A DNA stretch of 64,000 nt from positions 4,030,001 to 4,094,000 of the forward strand of contig NC_085884.1 of the NCBI RefSeq assembly GCF_035222275.1, given 5' to 3'. The position numbers and the translations under genes were made by a program. This document shows positions 53,639 through 63,668 of the stretch, piece by piece (positions within the stretch are counted from its first letter, which is position 1; every line of letters starts with the position of its first letter). Under the pieces are notes generated by a model, which was not told where the DNA came from, searched no databases, and saw only the letters and a list, made by a program, of their open reading frames with translations. The DNA comes from Podospora bellae-mahoneyi (taxonomy: Eukaryota > Ascomycota > Sordariomycetes > Sordariales > Podosporaceae).

Positions 53639-56600
53639 CTAATGCCCATGCCCCTCCTTCGAGTCCCCCTTCCACCCCCCAATAGTATCAACCTCATTCA
53701 AAATCGTCGTCCCATTATACCCCCCAACCTTATCCCTCCCCACCGAAAAGCTCTCCGGCGGTCCAAAATAACTCTCCCTCACCCCTCCCACATCAATTAC
53801 AACCTTCTGCACCACCACCCCCGGCATCAGCGCCCAGATCCTCAGTGTATACGCCCCCTCCCTCGGCACCTCAAAAGTACTAGTAGTGTACCGTCCCCTA
53901 GCACCCCAAACCTGATCCGCTACCGCATTCTGCCACCCAGCCGGCATCCCCGTCCCCACCGTCGGCCCAACAGGCCTCACATTCACCACCTTTTCGTCTC
54001 CCCCTTTAGGGTACAACGCCACGGCATACTCAAGCGGGTTGTAATCACCTAGATAGTTCAGCGCCGGGGAGATGTAAAGCGTGACATTGGCAGCCGAGTG
54101 GTTGCTGAAAAAGTAAACATCGTACTCCAACGCCGGGGCGGTCTCAACAGTAAGTTTCTCCGTGTTGAGGGGCACCATACCCACACCTGAACCAGTTCGG
54201 CCAAAGTGAGGGAAGACCTCGTACGTGACGTTATTGCGGTTCCATTCTGACTCTTCCTTGGGGGGGATGATGGCCTTGAAGTGGGAGCCCGAGATCGAGA
54301 CGTGGCCGTCCGACTCGACGAAACCCTCTGTAAAGTTGGAGGGGAGAGAGCGGAGTTTGACGGGGACGTTGACGCGGGGGAGACCGAAGCCGTATCGGTC
54401 CATGCCGCGGCAGGGGGTGGTGACGTTGATGGGGACGGTGGAGGAGTTGATCTGGGGGTGGGCCCAGTCGATGGTAATGTACACCCTGGTGTCGGCCGTG
54501 TCGGGGCCGACGGTGCCGTTGTACTGGGAGAGCTTGACCCACGGTTGCCAGGGGGAGGCGGTCCAGGCGCAGTCTTGGGTGCCGCGGGAGAAGACGTCAA
54601 AGTACCTGGTGATGGGGCCATAAGGTTCCATGACTGGGACGGAGAGCTGGTTGGCCGAGTTGGGGTGGTACTTGTCGTCTCCCTGGACGGTAGCGTTGGA
54701 GCCCTCGACACCGATACCGACGTGGCCAGCGAGGGAAGCAAAGTCGGTTTGGACATGGACCATAGCAGGGAGGGTGTTCCTCATGGGCTGCTGCCAGTAG
54801 CCATCAAAGCCGAGATGCGTCTGGTCCATGAAATGCTTCCACTTTCCATCCAACAGCGCGTCCCATCTCCTCGTCAGGTTGGCATCTTCCGAAGACCAAG
54901 ACAAGACCTCCGAAATGACCTTGTTCGCCGCGTTCCTCTTCTGGCCCGAGTAAAACATATTCCTCGCGCCCCCAATCTGAATCTTGTTGACGATCTCCCC
55001 CGCCATGATCGGGTGAAGAATCGTCTGGAAAAACGTCGGCTGCTGCTCAACCGGCAGATCATCATAAATCGCCTGAGCCTCCTTGTGCAGCTCCGCCCAC
55101 TGATACAACACCGCATCCGCCTCCCCGTAGTTGATCTGCGAATACACATGCGGCTCGATCAACTCAAACTTCCTCCTCCCCGCCAACATCCCATACCTCT
55201 CCAAAATATCCCCAATATGCACCGCATGCTTCGGCCCATACTCCCTCGTAGCAAACAACCTCGCCCACTCCTCCGTGCTATCCTTATGCCATCTCTTGTA
55301 ATCATACGCCAGATCAAAGTAGTGACTGATCGGCACCTCCAAAGCCTTCATGTCCCCCACATTCACAATCCAAATCCTATCCGCCCCCCTCGCCGCCGAC
55401 AAATGCATCTGCTCCGTCGTCTTGCTCAGCTGGTTCGTGTTGATCCACTTGTAACTCCTCGTATCCCCCACATAATCAAAGTGATAATAAACCCCCGCAC
55501 CCCCCGACCGCTCCGTCTCATTCAACAGCGGCAACCGCCTCACATTCCCCCAGTTATCATCCGCCCACAAAAGCGTGATATCCTCCGGAACCTCCAACCC
55601 CGCAAACAGATACGTCATGACCTCCTTGTACAAACACCACGCCTGAGGAACAGTAGTAACATCCTCCACCTCGAGCCCCTCAGCCATAATCTTCCGCTGG
55701 TTGTCCACCAAAACGGTCAACATCTCGACAATGTGCTCAACCCCCAACCCCTCAATGTGCGTATCCCCCGTCCCCCTCATCCCCACAGTCCACAAGCTGT
55801 TCCTCGCATAAGGCTTCGCCCGTTGAACTCCATACCGGAAATACTCATCAATCGTCTTATTATTCTCATTATACGCCCACGGCAACGGGTAAAATTTCCC
55901 AAACTCATTCTGCGCCCTCATCAACGGCTCGGTATGGCTCGTCCCAAGCACAATCTCAAACGCATCTGCCAGAGGTTGGTTCCCCGGGTCATCAACCATA
56001 AACATCGTCGCCCAAAGCGCAGGCCACAGGTAATTCGCCCTGTTGCGGAGCAAGACCTCAAAGATGAGGCCGTAAAACGCCGGGCCGTAACCAGGACCGT
56101 AAGGGGTATCCTCCCAGTGGGAGGCAACCCAGTTGGTGAGAGCGGGCTGCTCATCGTTGAGGAAAAAGCCGCGGTACTTGACTGTGGGGGAACCCTGCAC
56201 CTTCTTGTTCTTGATGACATAAAGGTTCTTGCTCTTCTTGGGCGGGGTGTCGGCCCAAAAGTACCACGGGCTGACGCCGATTTGCTCGCTGACGTCGTAG
56301 ATGCCGTAGATGGTGCCGCGGGGGTCGGCGCCGGCGATGACGAGGGCTTTGGTGGTGCCTGGGATGGGGTTCTCGACCACCTGGCTGGTGAATGCTTCCC
56401 ACTTGCCCTCCGTCTCCGAGACGTCGACGGCCCCCGAGGCAATGAGGGCGTCGATGATGGCCGAGTGACCAATAGTGCCGGCAATAATGACAGTGTCGGC
56501 CGGGGATGGGTCAGAAAAGTCTGGGCCGGTGAAGTTGGCTGTGCCCAGGGTAGAGAACTGTGACCTTGTCAGTAAATTAGGCCCTCATTTCCCGAGCTGT

Positions 56601-56922
56601 TCGGACGACTCACAAAGGTGTTGTTCTTGTTGTTGATGGGGTTATACGTGTACGTAATCGGGGCCGCGCCAGCCTCGCCATTGCTGACCGTGTAGTTGAT
56701 CCCCGTGACCCTGCCGAAATCCCGAGCAAGATCGTGGGCAGCACGGACAACACCCCAGTACTCATCCGGAGCCACAAGAATCTGGCCCGTAGACACAGAT
56801 CCGCCGGCAATCTGGAGAACAGAACCAGTGGCATTAGGAGAAATGATGCGTTCCTGGCCCAGACCTGTCACCACGGAGCTGAAGGCGAGCCAAAGGGCTC
56901 CCTTCACACCCGTAGCGAACAT
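53639..56922 (-). CDS. GH115 alpha-(4-O-methyl)glucuronidase, secreted
   Basis: Exons 56922-56614 and 56557-53639, with a 56-bp intron (GTGAGT...CAG), give 1,075 aa. The N-terminus MFATGVKGALWLAFSSVVTGLG is a signal peptide, and many N-glycosylation sequons follow. GH115 features include the N-terminal alpha/beta domain ending in GADPRGTIYGIYDVSEQIG, SPWYFWADTPP, YRGFFLNDEQPALTNW (a family hallmark), YLWPALWATMFMVDDP, the LLWADDNWGNVRRLP loop and a region with GADRIWIVNVGDMKALE. A C-terminal beta-rich domain follows DRYGFGLPRVNVPV. The enzyme removes 4-O-methylglucuronic acid from the inner xylose residues of polymeric glucuronoxylan, unlike GH67, which needs short oligosaccharides. It pairs functionally with the CE15 esterase in this window. 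Length is slightly above the usual 950-1,000 aa because of the Gly/Asn-rich C-terminus. Confidence 0.95.
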
Positions 56923-58856
56923 CTTGGATGACGAGCTTGATGTTCAGACCGGGATTGCTCAGCTACACCCAGGAAAAGGGGCAACAAGATCGAGATATGT
57001 GAACAATCAGGAGAGGCGAGGCATTCCCGGGGAAGGCACACCGTACATGATATAATACACCCAGTTTCCTGGATATGCAAGGCACCGAACGCTCCACTGG
57101 GAGGCAATATGGCAAACCACATGGCCTCGCATGGCCCAGAAGGGGTATGTTGACCGGTTTTCCTGGGTAAATAGATTAACCACGAGCCATCTCCTCATGG
57201 CGAGGTCGTATCCGTTACCCCTCCAAAGGTAAAATGGTATACCGGTGCAGAAGAGTGCAACCGATCACTATTGGAAACTACCCGTGGTGTAATTCGCCTC
57301 CAGCCATCACTCGATATTGGACAAATACCAGCGCTGGGAAGCCAAGAATATGGTAGAGACCCCCAAGACCCGGGTGACGACGGGATGGCGGGTAAAAGGA
57401 ATCATGAGCGGAGATCACTTGCAACTCGCAAGCTAAGCCCTGGGAGACATCGACGACATCACCAAGGTCCTCGCCAGCCACTCGAGTACCGCGATCAAAT
57501 GACTTGGCAATGGTAGGCGGAAGTGCGTTCGCCGTTCCTAGGGCTAACGGCTTTCCTCGGCACCGCTCTTCTAGAAGGTTATTCCCGCAGCCCGTAAGAC
57601 AAAAAGGTGGGGGAGTGCTAGCCAGGAGCGAAGCAAGGTATATGGTCGTAGTACCTTATGCATGTTGAGGTGTGCTCATGAGGGGATGGCGGGGAGAAGA
57701 TCCTCTTAGAAAATTGGAGACGGGTCAACAAAGCTAAAAATTGAGCTGAACAAGTGGTAGGGACTTCGATGCTTTATTCGACATGGACTCTAGGTCCTCA
57801 TTTTCTAATTCGGGAGCCTAATCCCATACTGCTAATTGTTGTGAAATATCGACAAACGGGAGGATATTAAAGCAATGAAGAGTTACCCCTGTGAAAACTA
57901 ATTGGAGAAGGCGGACGGCGGACGGCTGAGTGGAAAAGGCGGAGGCGGAGACGTGAGGTGGTGCTGTGGGGTTGGGGAGGCGGGACTCGCAGAGTGACGT
58001 TGGGCGTTTAGCCGCCAATTCCATGTCTTGGCTCACATGGACAACCACTTTAACCTTTCGTAAATGGCAAGACGACACCAGTTACCAGGCTCACTCGTGG
58101 GCCGGTGGTGAATGTGATGCATCCGATGCCGACGAGCTGCTTCTATGAATGGTCCAGATCGACAAGGTGGACCGTGGAGGTGCTTGTTGTTGAGGCATCA
58201 CTTCCTGAATCGGGCCCATCGGGTGTGCTGGTGTGTTGTATGCGACGGTGGAGGTGTCGAACGGCTTTGCCAACGGCCTTGTCGGGTTTGTGTATGTGGT
58301 TGTACACCGGTATGTAGTATGGATGCGTCCTCCTTGCATTGTGCTTAATGCAACCAAGTTGACATCAGAACTGGGCCACGGTCCGGATCCCGAGTAAGAG
58401 ACCCTTGATGGCTCAAAGTTGATGGGCACATTACCTGAGTAACCGGTGAATATGCACCTCGGTCGGTGGATGCATTCATAAACTTCCTCTCCTGAGCACC
58501 ATTAGCAACGAGCCTGGGAAATGGCAGACTCACCCTCAAACACCAGGCTCGCGTAGCGCGGATGATCACGTTGGGAACTGAGTACTTTGAGTCGGCATAT
58601 GTAAACCATCATAACACGCTATGCCATTTTCTGTTCTTAAATTGATTGATACATAGAAGGGAACGTACCTAACAGTTCCCACAAGCCTGCCCATTCCTAA
58701 CGTCTCTAGACCCAACAAAAAACATACAGCTGCAAGTGCAGCTGGAGGTTCAAGGTGTATGCCGGTCTCGAGAATTTCCGCAATGGCCGAATCGCAGCTG
58801 CCAAATGAAAGCCATCAACGAATCTCTTGATCCAAACGCTCTTCAACACCAACAGT
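56923..58856. other. intergenic, 1.9 kb
   Basis: 5' region of GH115 (minus) and 3' region of the zinc-finger gene (minus). All frames are short and lack coding character. No RNA gene or repeat is seen. Confidence 0.5.
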
Positions 58857-60063
58857 TCACGCCGCCGCCTCCTCAACCCACCGATATCTTGGCAGCAAGG
58901 CCATCTTCTCCTCGGGACTGACCTCGGTGTCATCGTACACCATCCGCATCCCCTTCTTCTTCTTCTCTGTCGGGGCTGGCTGCTCGTCTCCGTTCTTGGC
59001 CGGTTTGATGCCCGCCTCAGCCATCCTTATCAGCTGATCGATATCATCGCCACCGGGTGCTCTACCGGCATTGGCCGCAGATTCGTCGACTGGTGAAGCA
59101 CCTGGGAAGCCAGGAGGGGCCACACCACCGGGGTACGGGTAAGAAGGTCTCTGCGGGAGTGCCGAAGGGATCGGGCCACCACTTGGAGGTCTCGCCGGGA
59201 GGCTGCCAAAAGCGCCAGGGGCTGCCCCGGGGGAGTAAGTAACAGGAGGGTATGCTGGGGCTCCTGCAGGATATGGGAAACCTGGCTGCGGTGGAGGGAA
59301 AGGAGAAGCCTGTTGAGGGAGTGGTAGGTTAGCACTGCTCTGTGCACAGAATGAATTGGAATGGCACGTACAACCTGAGATGGACTTGGGCCATTGGCTG
59401 GGGCAACAACTGGGAGGGGGGTGCCATTTGCAATCGCTTCCTTTTGAGCGGCAACCTTTGCGCGATGCTCTGCCAGCCGCTTCTTGATCTCCTCGGGAGT
59501 CTCGATCTTGATCTTCTTGGTCGGACCTTGTCCACCGGACAGCCCCCTTGGTGGATTTCCAGTAGCAGCCTGTCGCTCCGCCTGGGCTGTGTAGAAGTTC
59601 TGGATGATGCGCTGGTTATGTTGCTGGATGATGTCCTCAGGGACGCCCTCCATGCCGAAGATCTCGATGTCGAGTCCTTGCCGGTTAGCCAGAGCATTCT
59701 CGACGCTGGTCAGATTTTCCTTGTGGACTTGGTTCATGTGAACAGAGAGACCTATAAATATGACATTAGCAATTGTGCGGGCTGATAAGAAGCAAGGAAT
59801 GGATGCGCTCAAGGCGGAGGGCAGCACATACCACCGGCGGTGTTCAATCGTTTGCCACATCGTTCACATTTGAAGTGCTTCGCTTTCTGATGGGAGATCA
59901 GGAGCTTCAGATCCTCAAAGTCTCTCTCGCCTGGGAAGTGTTAGCCAAAGACAATAATCCAATCAATCACAATCAGTCGCGATAGGGTCTACGAACAGTA
60001 GTAGCACCACGGCCGGGCCAGGAGCTCTTCAATGTCCGGGTGTCCGCGCTTCTTCTTGCCCAT
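58857..60063 (-). CDS. C2H2 zinc-finger protein, BuGZ/ZNF207-like
   Basis: Exons 60063-59997, 59930-59832, 59751-59375 and 59309-58857, with introns of 64-80 bp, give 331 aa. The N-terminus [23 protein letters not shown] leads into two adjacent zinc fingers, [22 protein letters not shown] and [22 protein letters not shown], with Cys and His ligands complete. Two of the introns interrupt the finger region. [22 protein letters not shown]-type sequence follows at about residues 85-105, then a Lys/Glu helix. A Pro/Gly/Ala-rich low-complexity segment extends to about residue 265, and the C-terminus is [20 protein letters not shown]. This arrangement is that of animal BuGZ (ZNF207), a spindle and Bub3-associated protein whose disordered tail promotes microtubule assembly, also linked to splicing. 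A Bub3-binding GLEBS motif is not clearly visible here, so the role is inferred from the finger module. Confidence 0.85.
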
Positions 60064-60460
60064 TTTGCTTCTTTTTGGTTTGTTATCGAGATATTTGGTT
60101 GATTCGAGTCTCGGAAATCGCGTGTTTGCGCAATCGGCCGCAGAAAAGTCGTCGAGTGTTGATGTTTGGAATTGGAGGATGGAGTTGAAGCAAGTGGCAC
60201 AATTGACTGCGCTCCCAAAATGTTCAACCTCTCGATGCGCGCGACAACCAGCCGCCAGATCACGCTAAGCCTTTTCGGAGATAGTCGATAACAGGCAAAG
60301 CACAGAGTCACGTGCCAGTGCACGGCCTCTCGTAAACTTTCCATTGACCCTAACCCTTGTTCTCCTCCAGCAACGCCACCGCAACCAACAACCAACATCT
60401 GCTCTTCCTGCTCTTCTTCTCCGGCTGTTTACCGCCATCCATCTCTGTTGATGCCAAAGC
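60064..60460. other. intergenic, about 400 bp
   Basis: 5' region of the zinc-finger gene and 3' region of the small Cys-rich gene, both on minus. No gene is seen. Confidence 0.45.
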
Positions 60461-60688
60461 TCAGCGCTTACCGGCAGCAGCAGCGGGACAGGATGTCGAC
60501 CTCTTCAACTTTCTGCGAGGGTGGCCGCCCCAGTAGCAGAGAATCAGGCACTTTATGCACGTGTTGCCCTCATCCTCGGACTCCTCTTCGCAGCTGCATC
60601 TATAACAGATGCACTTGAACATTGGCATCTCCTTTTTGCCGCCACCATCGCCGCTGTTCTTCTCCCCATTCTCCGTGGCCACAGGCAT
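60461..60688 (-). CDS. small cysteine-rich acidic protein, unrecognised
   Basis: An ATG-initiated 75-aa minus-strand frame. Residues 1-20 are hydrophilic (TENGEKNSGDGGGKKE). The core MFKCICYRCSCEEESEDEGN then TCIKCLILCYWGGHPRRK has eight cysteines within about 30 residues, arranged CxCxxCxC...CxxCxxxC. The paired CxxC spacing suggests metal binding (zinc or iron-sulphur) or a small disulphide domain. There is no signal peptide, which favours an intracellular metal-binding role over a secreted effector. The Cys spacing is too ordered to be a chance frame, but no family is recognised. The C-terminal 20 residues are basic with an Ala run. An additional exon at either end cannot be excluded. Confidence 0.55.
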   Translation of the reverse strand: MPVATENGEKNSGDGGGKKEMPMFKCICYRCSCEEESEDEGNTCIKCLILCYWGGHPRRKLKRSTSCPAAAAGKR

Positions 60689-61620
60689 TATCTTTCTTTC
60701 TTGTAAAACAAAAATAAGAAGAAGAGCAAAACGAGTGATCGTAAAGTGGTGAAATCTAGACTATATCTCTGTTAGCATGTGAAACAAAATAACAACGTGT
60801 TATGCTTGGATGGAAAACATAAATCTTATACTCGTCTGTTCACGCCAGAACAACCAAGAGCACACTGTCTCTAGCACGAGCAGCTCCTCTTCGAATAGCG
60901 TGAGCAAGCCCTCTCTAATGTGCGAACAGGCGCTGAAAATAGGCAAGCAGGCCTTCTTATAATTGCGAGAAAACGCTTAAAAATGGGCGAGCAGGTGTTC
61001 CAATTACTGGGCGACTTAACGTTCAACATGGCGAGCAGGTTCTTAACTCTGGGCGGACAGGCGCACAAAGTCGGCGAGCAAACGCTTCATTTACATTTCT
61101 GCTCAACTCACATACACATGTCTCTTGTTTGATGTGCTAATCGCGGCTAGCTTGCTATTTCACAGACTATTTTTGAAGAAGGGATATCAAAGACACCGCC
61201 GTGTCCTGGCTCCAGAAAAAGGCAACATCACTTACGAAAAATTGCTTTGGGCTCGAGTTTTCTGGCTTTTGTGGCCAGATTCTTTCTTGGGAGTCGCTGA
61301 GGGAATAAAAACCGATTTATGAGATGGGGACAGCGAGCAGAGTTTATCACTGGCACTGCCGAGGGCTTCAAGAACTGACCAGTCTGCGCCATTCGCTTTG
61401 ATTGTACTCTACGGGGCTCTATGGTGATCAACGGGGGATGTGTTCCTGCCCAAGCTCACGTTGATGGTATTGCCAGCCGTTGACTGTCGAAAGGGGTTGA
61501 AGAGATAGGGGCAAGGCATTCAGCTCAGTAGTAACGCCAACACCTAACATGGCCATTGTAGACGTGTTTGAAGTGAAGGATGGTGAATCCAAGGTGAGCT
61601 TGCAAGGCAAAGATTTCATT
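60689..61620. other. gene-free region holding a degenerate repeat array
   Basis: About 930 bp between the small Cys-rich gene and the 3' end of the DUF6594-type gene. It contains the 21-22 bp repeat array described separately. The stretch 61100-61620 shows no gene. Confidence 0.5.
60873..61095. repeat. degenerate 21-22 bp tandem array
   Basis: Eight to ten diverged units with a core GGCGAGCAGG followed by an A/T-richer half recur every 20-23 bp: near 60922, 60942, 60965, 60986, 61009, 61030, 61051 and 61073. On the plus strand, read through interruptions, the unit gives a heptapeptide-like pattern around GEQ(A/T/V)L(K/H)(M/L), for example CEQALKI, GEQVFQL and GEQTLHL. The minus strand gives a Cys/Pro/Arg pattern. 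In-frame stops and phase slips mean no intact repeat protein exists here. It may be a decayed coding repeat or a non-coding minisatellite. Confidence 0.65.
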
Positions 61621-62628
61621 TCAGGCTGATTCCTGCTTTTGTACCCCGTCCCCACTGATAAATACAACCATGACAGCGGCATATCTGCCACAGAAGATTG
61701 GTCAGTGTCAGCATAAGTATGTGTTTAAGAATGTCTGCAAGACTTACGTTGCCGCAGCTACTAGAACCTCGCTGTATTTTGCGTCAGTGAGCAAGGATGT
61801 TATGGCTGAAAACGCAATCGTCCACACGATAATAATAATCAGTGGTTTGTAGCCATCCGTAACAAAGGACATGATCACTATGGGGACAAGCAAGAGACCG
61901 GCAGAAAGCATTCCTAACACTGCTCTTGTTATCCTGTTTGTTGTCGCTTCAGACCAAATATGGACTCCATCTGTCCTTGGAGACAGCAACTGTATCGATG
62001 ACTTTTAGACCCCACAATATTCCAAGTGCCAGGGGTAGTTGATAAAGAATAGGATTACTTACCCTGGCGAATTTGCCCACAATCCTGTTGGCAAATGAGA
62101 ACAAGGCCCCGCCATTGGGGTTCACGTACAAGGCGACCATGCCACTGAACCCTCCATGCATGAGGTCTTGGTATGCTTCGGAAAGAAAGGCCCAGACCGC
62201 GGGGTGATTGCTGAGTCTGGCTCTGCTATACCGCAGAATACTTGCTACATTTTTTTCTTCAGGCTCAAGAAGCTCACTAACCTTTGCATACGCAACAAGA
62301 GCTCGGTCTTGTCTGAATCAGCTAGGTAACACGAGAATAGGCAGCCTTGTGAAAAAGGATATAACTCACTGTATTTGTACAGGACTTCATCCAACTCATT
62401 CATGTCAAAGTTCGGGTCGTCTTGTTCGTGCTTTCGAGCCAACTCATCCAGCTGGTTCTGCAAATGCAAAAGGTTGCGAACATTGAGGGTATGGTGTCCC
62501 TTGAACATAGCCCAGTTGTCGGCTGATCCCATCATGTGGGAAAGGGCTCTGGTAGCTGCTTCTTGGGTGGCTGGCAGGGAATGGGCTACCACCCTTTGAT
62601 TCAGGGGGGACTGCATCTGAGTGGCCAT
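61621..62628 (-). CDS. DUF6594-type fungal membrane protein
   Basis: Exons 62628-62381, 62312-62063, 61989-61748 and 61684-61621 give 267 aa. The N-terminal part has ADNWAMFKGHHTLNVRNLLH, then LQNQLDELARKHEQDD, the aromatic-Leu helix typical of DUF6594 proteins, and AYAKVSELLEPEEKNVASIL. The C-terminus holds three hydrophobic helices: LGMLSAGLLLVPIVIMSFV, LIIIIVWTIAFSAITSLL and VAAATYAAVMVVFIS. The family is widespread in filamentous fungi and has no assigned function. Introns 2 and 4 of the model use canonical GTAAGT donors. The first needs a weaker GTACAA donor (68 bp), because the nearby stronger GTGAGT puts the next exon out of frame. An upstream exon is possible: a TTGCTAG acceptor-like site lies near 62676 and the frame stays open to it. 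The gene is divergent from the ubiquitin-like gene at 63132. Confidence 0.7.
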
Positions 62629-63131
62629 GGCATTGTCCGAGTGGACTGGGTCCAACTGCTCTTCGATGTCTAGCAAGAGACGAAAAGAAGGTTGATTATT
62701 TCAGAGGCTGATACTGTACCTGCTCATCGGTAACCCCTCTTTGGCACTACCTATCTTTGGGAGGTATTGGGTGGGGGTTACACGGTTAGCAAAAGCGTGG
62801 GGTTGTACGGCTAGAAAACCTCATCTTTTCAGCTCTCACTGTTAAGACTGACGTAACCTTTCTGGATTGCTTATGCAAGTCTTGTCCAATTACCAGCAGG
62901 TGGTTCCACGACATAATGTAAGCGAAGGGGCTATAACAAGAGAGAAGTTCTGGCCCCCACAAGACTTTCCATCACAACTCCTTTTTCTCTACTTCAACTT
63001 CTAGCCAAGGGGTACCTGCTCCAATCGCTTGTTTCTCTTTCTTGAGTTTTAGCTACCTTATCTACCTTACTTACCGAGCTACAGCTCGCCTAGGTAACAA
63101 CAAGTTATGCTACCACCTCCTGGTTTCGACG
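62629..63131. other. divergent promoter region, DUF6594-type gene and ubiquitin-like gene
   Basis: 503 bp between two divergent start codons. It is AT-richer than the average. The part next to the plus-strand gene carries repeated CTTACC/CTACCTTA-type motifs (about 63050-63075). A possible extra 5' exon of the minus-strand gene may fall here. No independent gene is seen. Confidence 0.5.
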
Positions 63132-63668
63132 ATGACTCGGAGCCTGAACAGACGCGGTACAGATAATGCAGTTAACGACAAGGTATCTCCACAGAATAAT
63201 CAAATATTACAGCCACCTGCGGAGAACACCTCAGTTGAACCTTCCCGCAAAGAGGAGACCCATGAGACGGCTCAAAAGTATCAAATCTTCATCGAAGTAG
63301 CGCCCAATATCGCCATACCACTACTTATCAACCTCTCAACAGCCACCGCAGGCAGCATATTTGAGCAAATTGACAAGTGGTTCGTGGATGGTCGCTCGAA
63401 AGACGCCTTCTTTTTCTACTTCAATGGCAAAGTGCTGGAATCGCAGAAGTTGCTCTCGGAGTACAATCTTGAGCCAGGCTCTACTTTGCTCCTCGAGAAG
63501 AACGTTGAGGTTATGCTTTGCGCCGCACGGTTTGGGACCTTTGAATCAGAGCTCGGTAGAGATAGTTCAAGAGTTTTGGGTGGGGAGAGGATCGGTACCT
63601 TTGACGACTGGCCATCCCGGGAGCCTTCGATGATGAAAAAGTTCCTGACATGTTCTTTCCGAGGTTAA
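63132..63668 (+). CDS. small ubiquitin-like-domain protein
   Basis: A single exon of 178 aa. Residues 1-50 are polar and disordered (NQILQPPAENTSVEPSRKEE). From about residue 54 a beta-grasp pattern appears: YQIFIEVAPNIAIPLLINLS (two strands), a helix around AGSIFEQIDKWF, then FFFYFNGKVLES, LLSEYNLEPGSTLLLEK. The FNGK, LSEYNL and STLLL elements align with the FAGKQLED, LSDYNI and STLHL segments of ubiquitin. No C-terminal di-glycine follows at the expected place, so processing and conjugation as a modifier are unlikely. The last 65 residues are unrelated and end SFRG. The frame stays open upstream of this ATG without another in-frame ATG. It is probably an adaptor-type Ubl protein (inference), possibly co-regulated with the divergent DUF6594-type gene. 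Confidence 0.6.
   Translation: MTRSLNRRGTDNAVNDKVSPQNNQILQPPAENTSVEPSRKEETHETAQKYQIFIEVAPNIAIPLLINLSTATAGSIFEQIDKWFVDGRSKDAFFFYFNGKVLESQKLLSEYNLEPGSTLLLEKNVEVMLCAARFGTFESELGRDSSRVLGGERIGTFDDWPSREPSMMKKFLTCSFRG

Noticed and set aside
54281-56563. 760-codon plus-strand frame opposite GH115
   Set aside because: Antisense shadow of the alpha-glucuronidase gene. The translated product is Arg/Pro/Ile-rich, without domains or a credible start.
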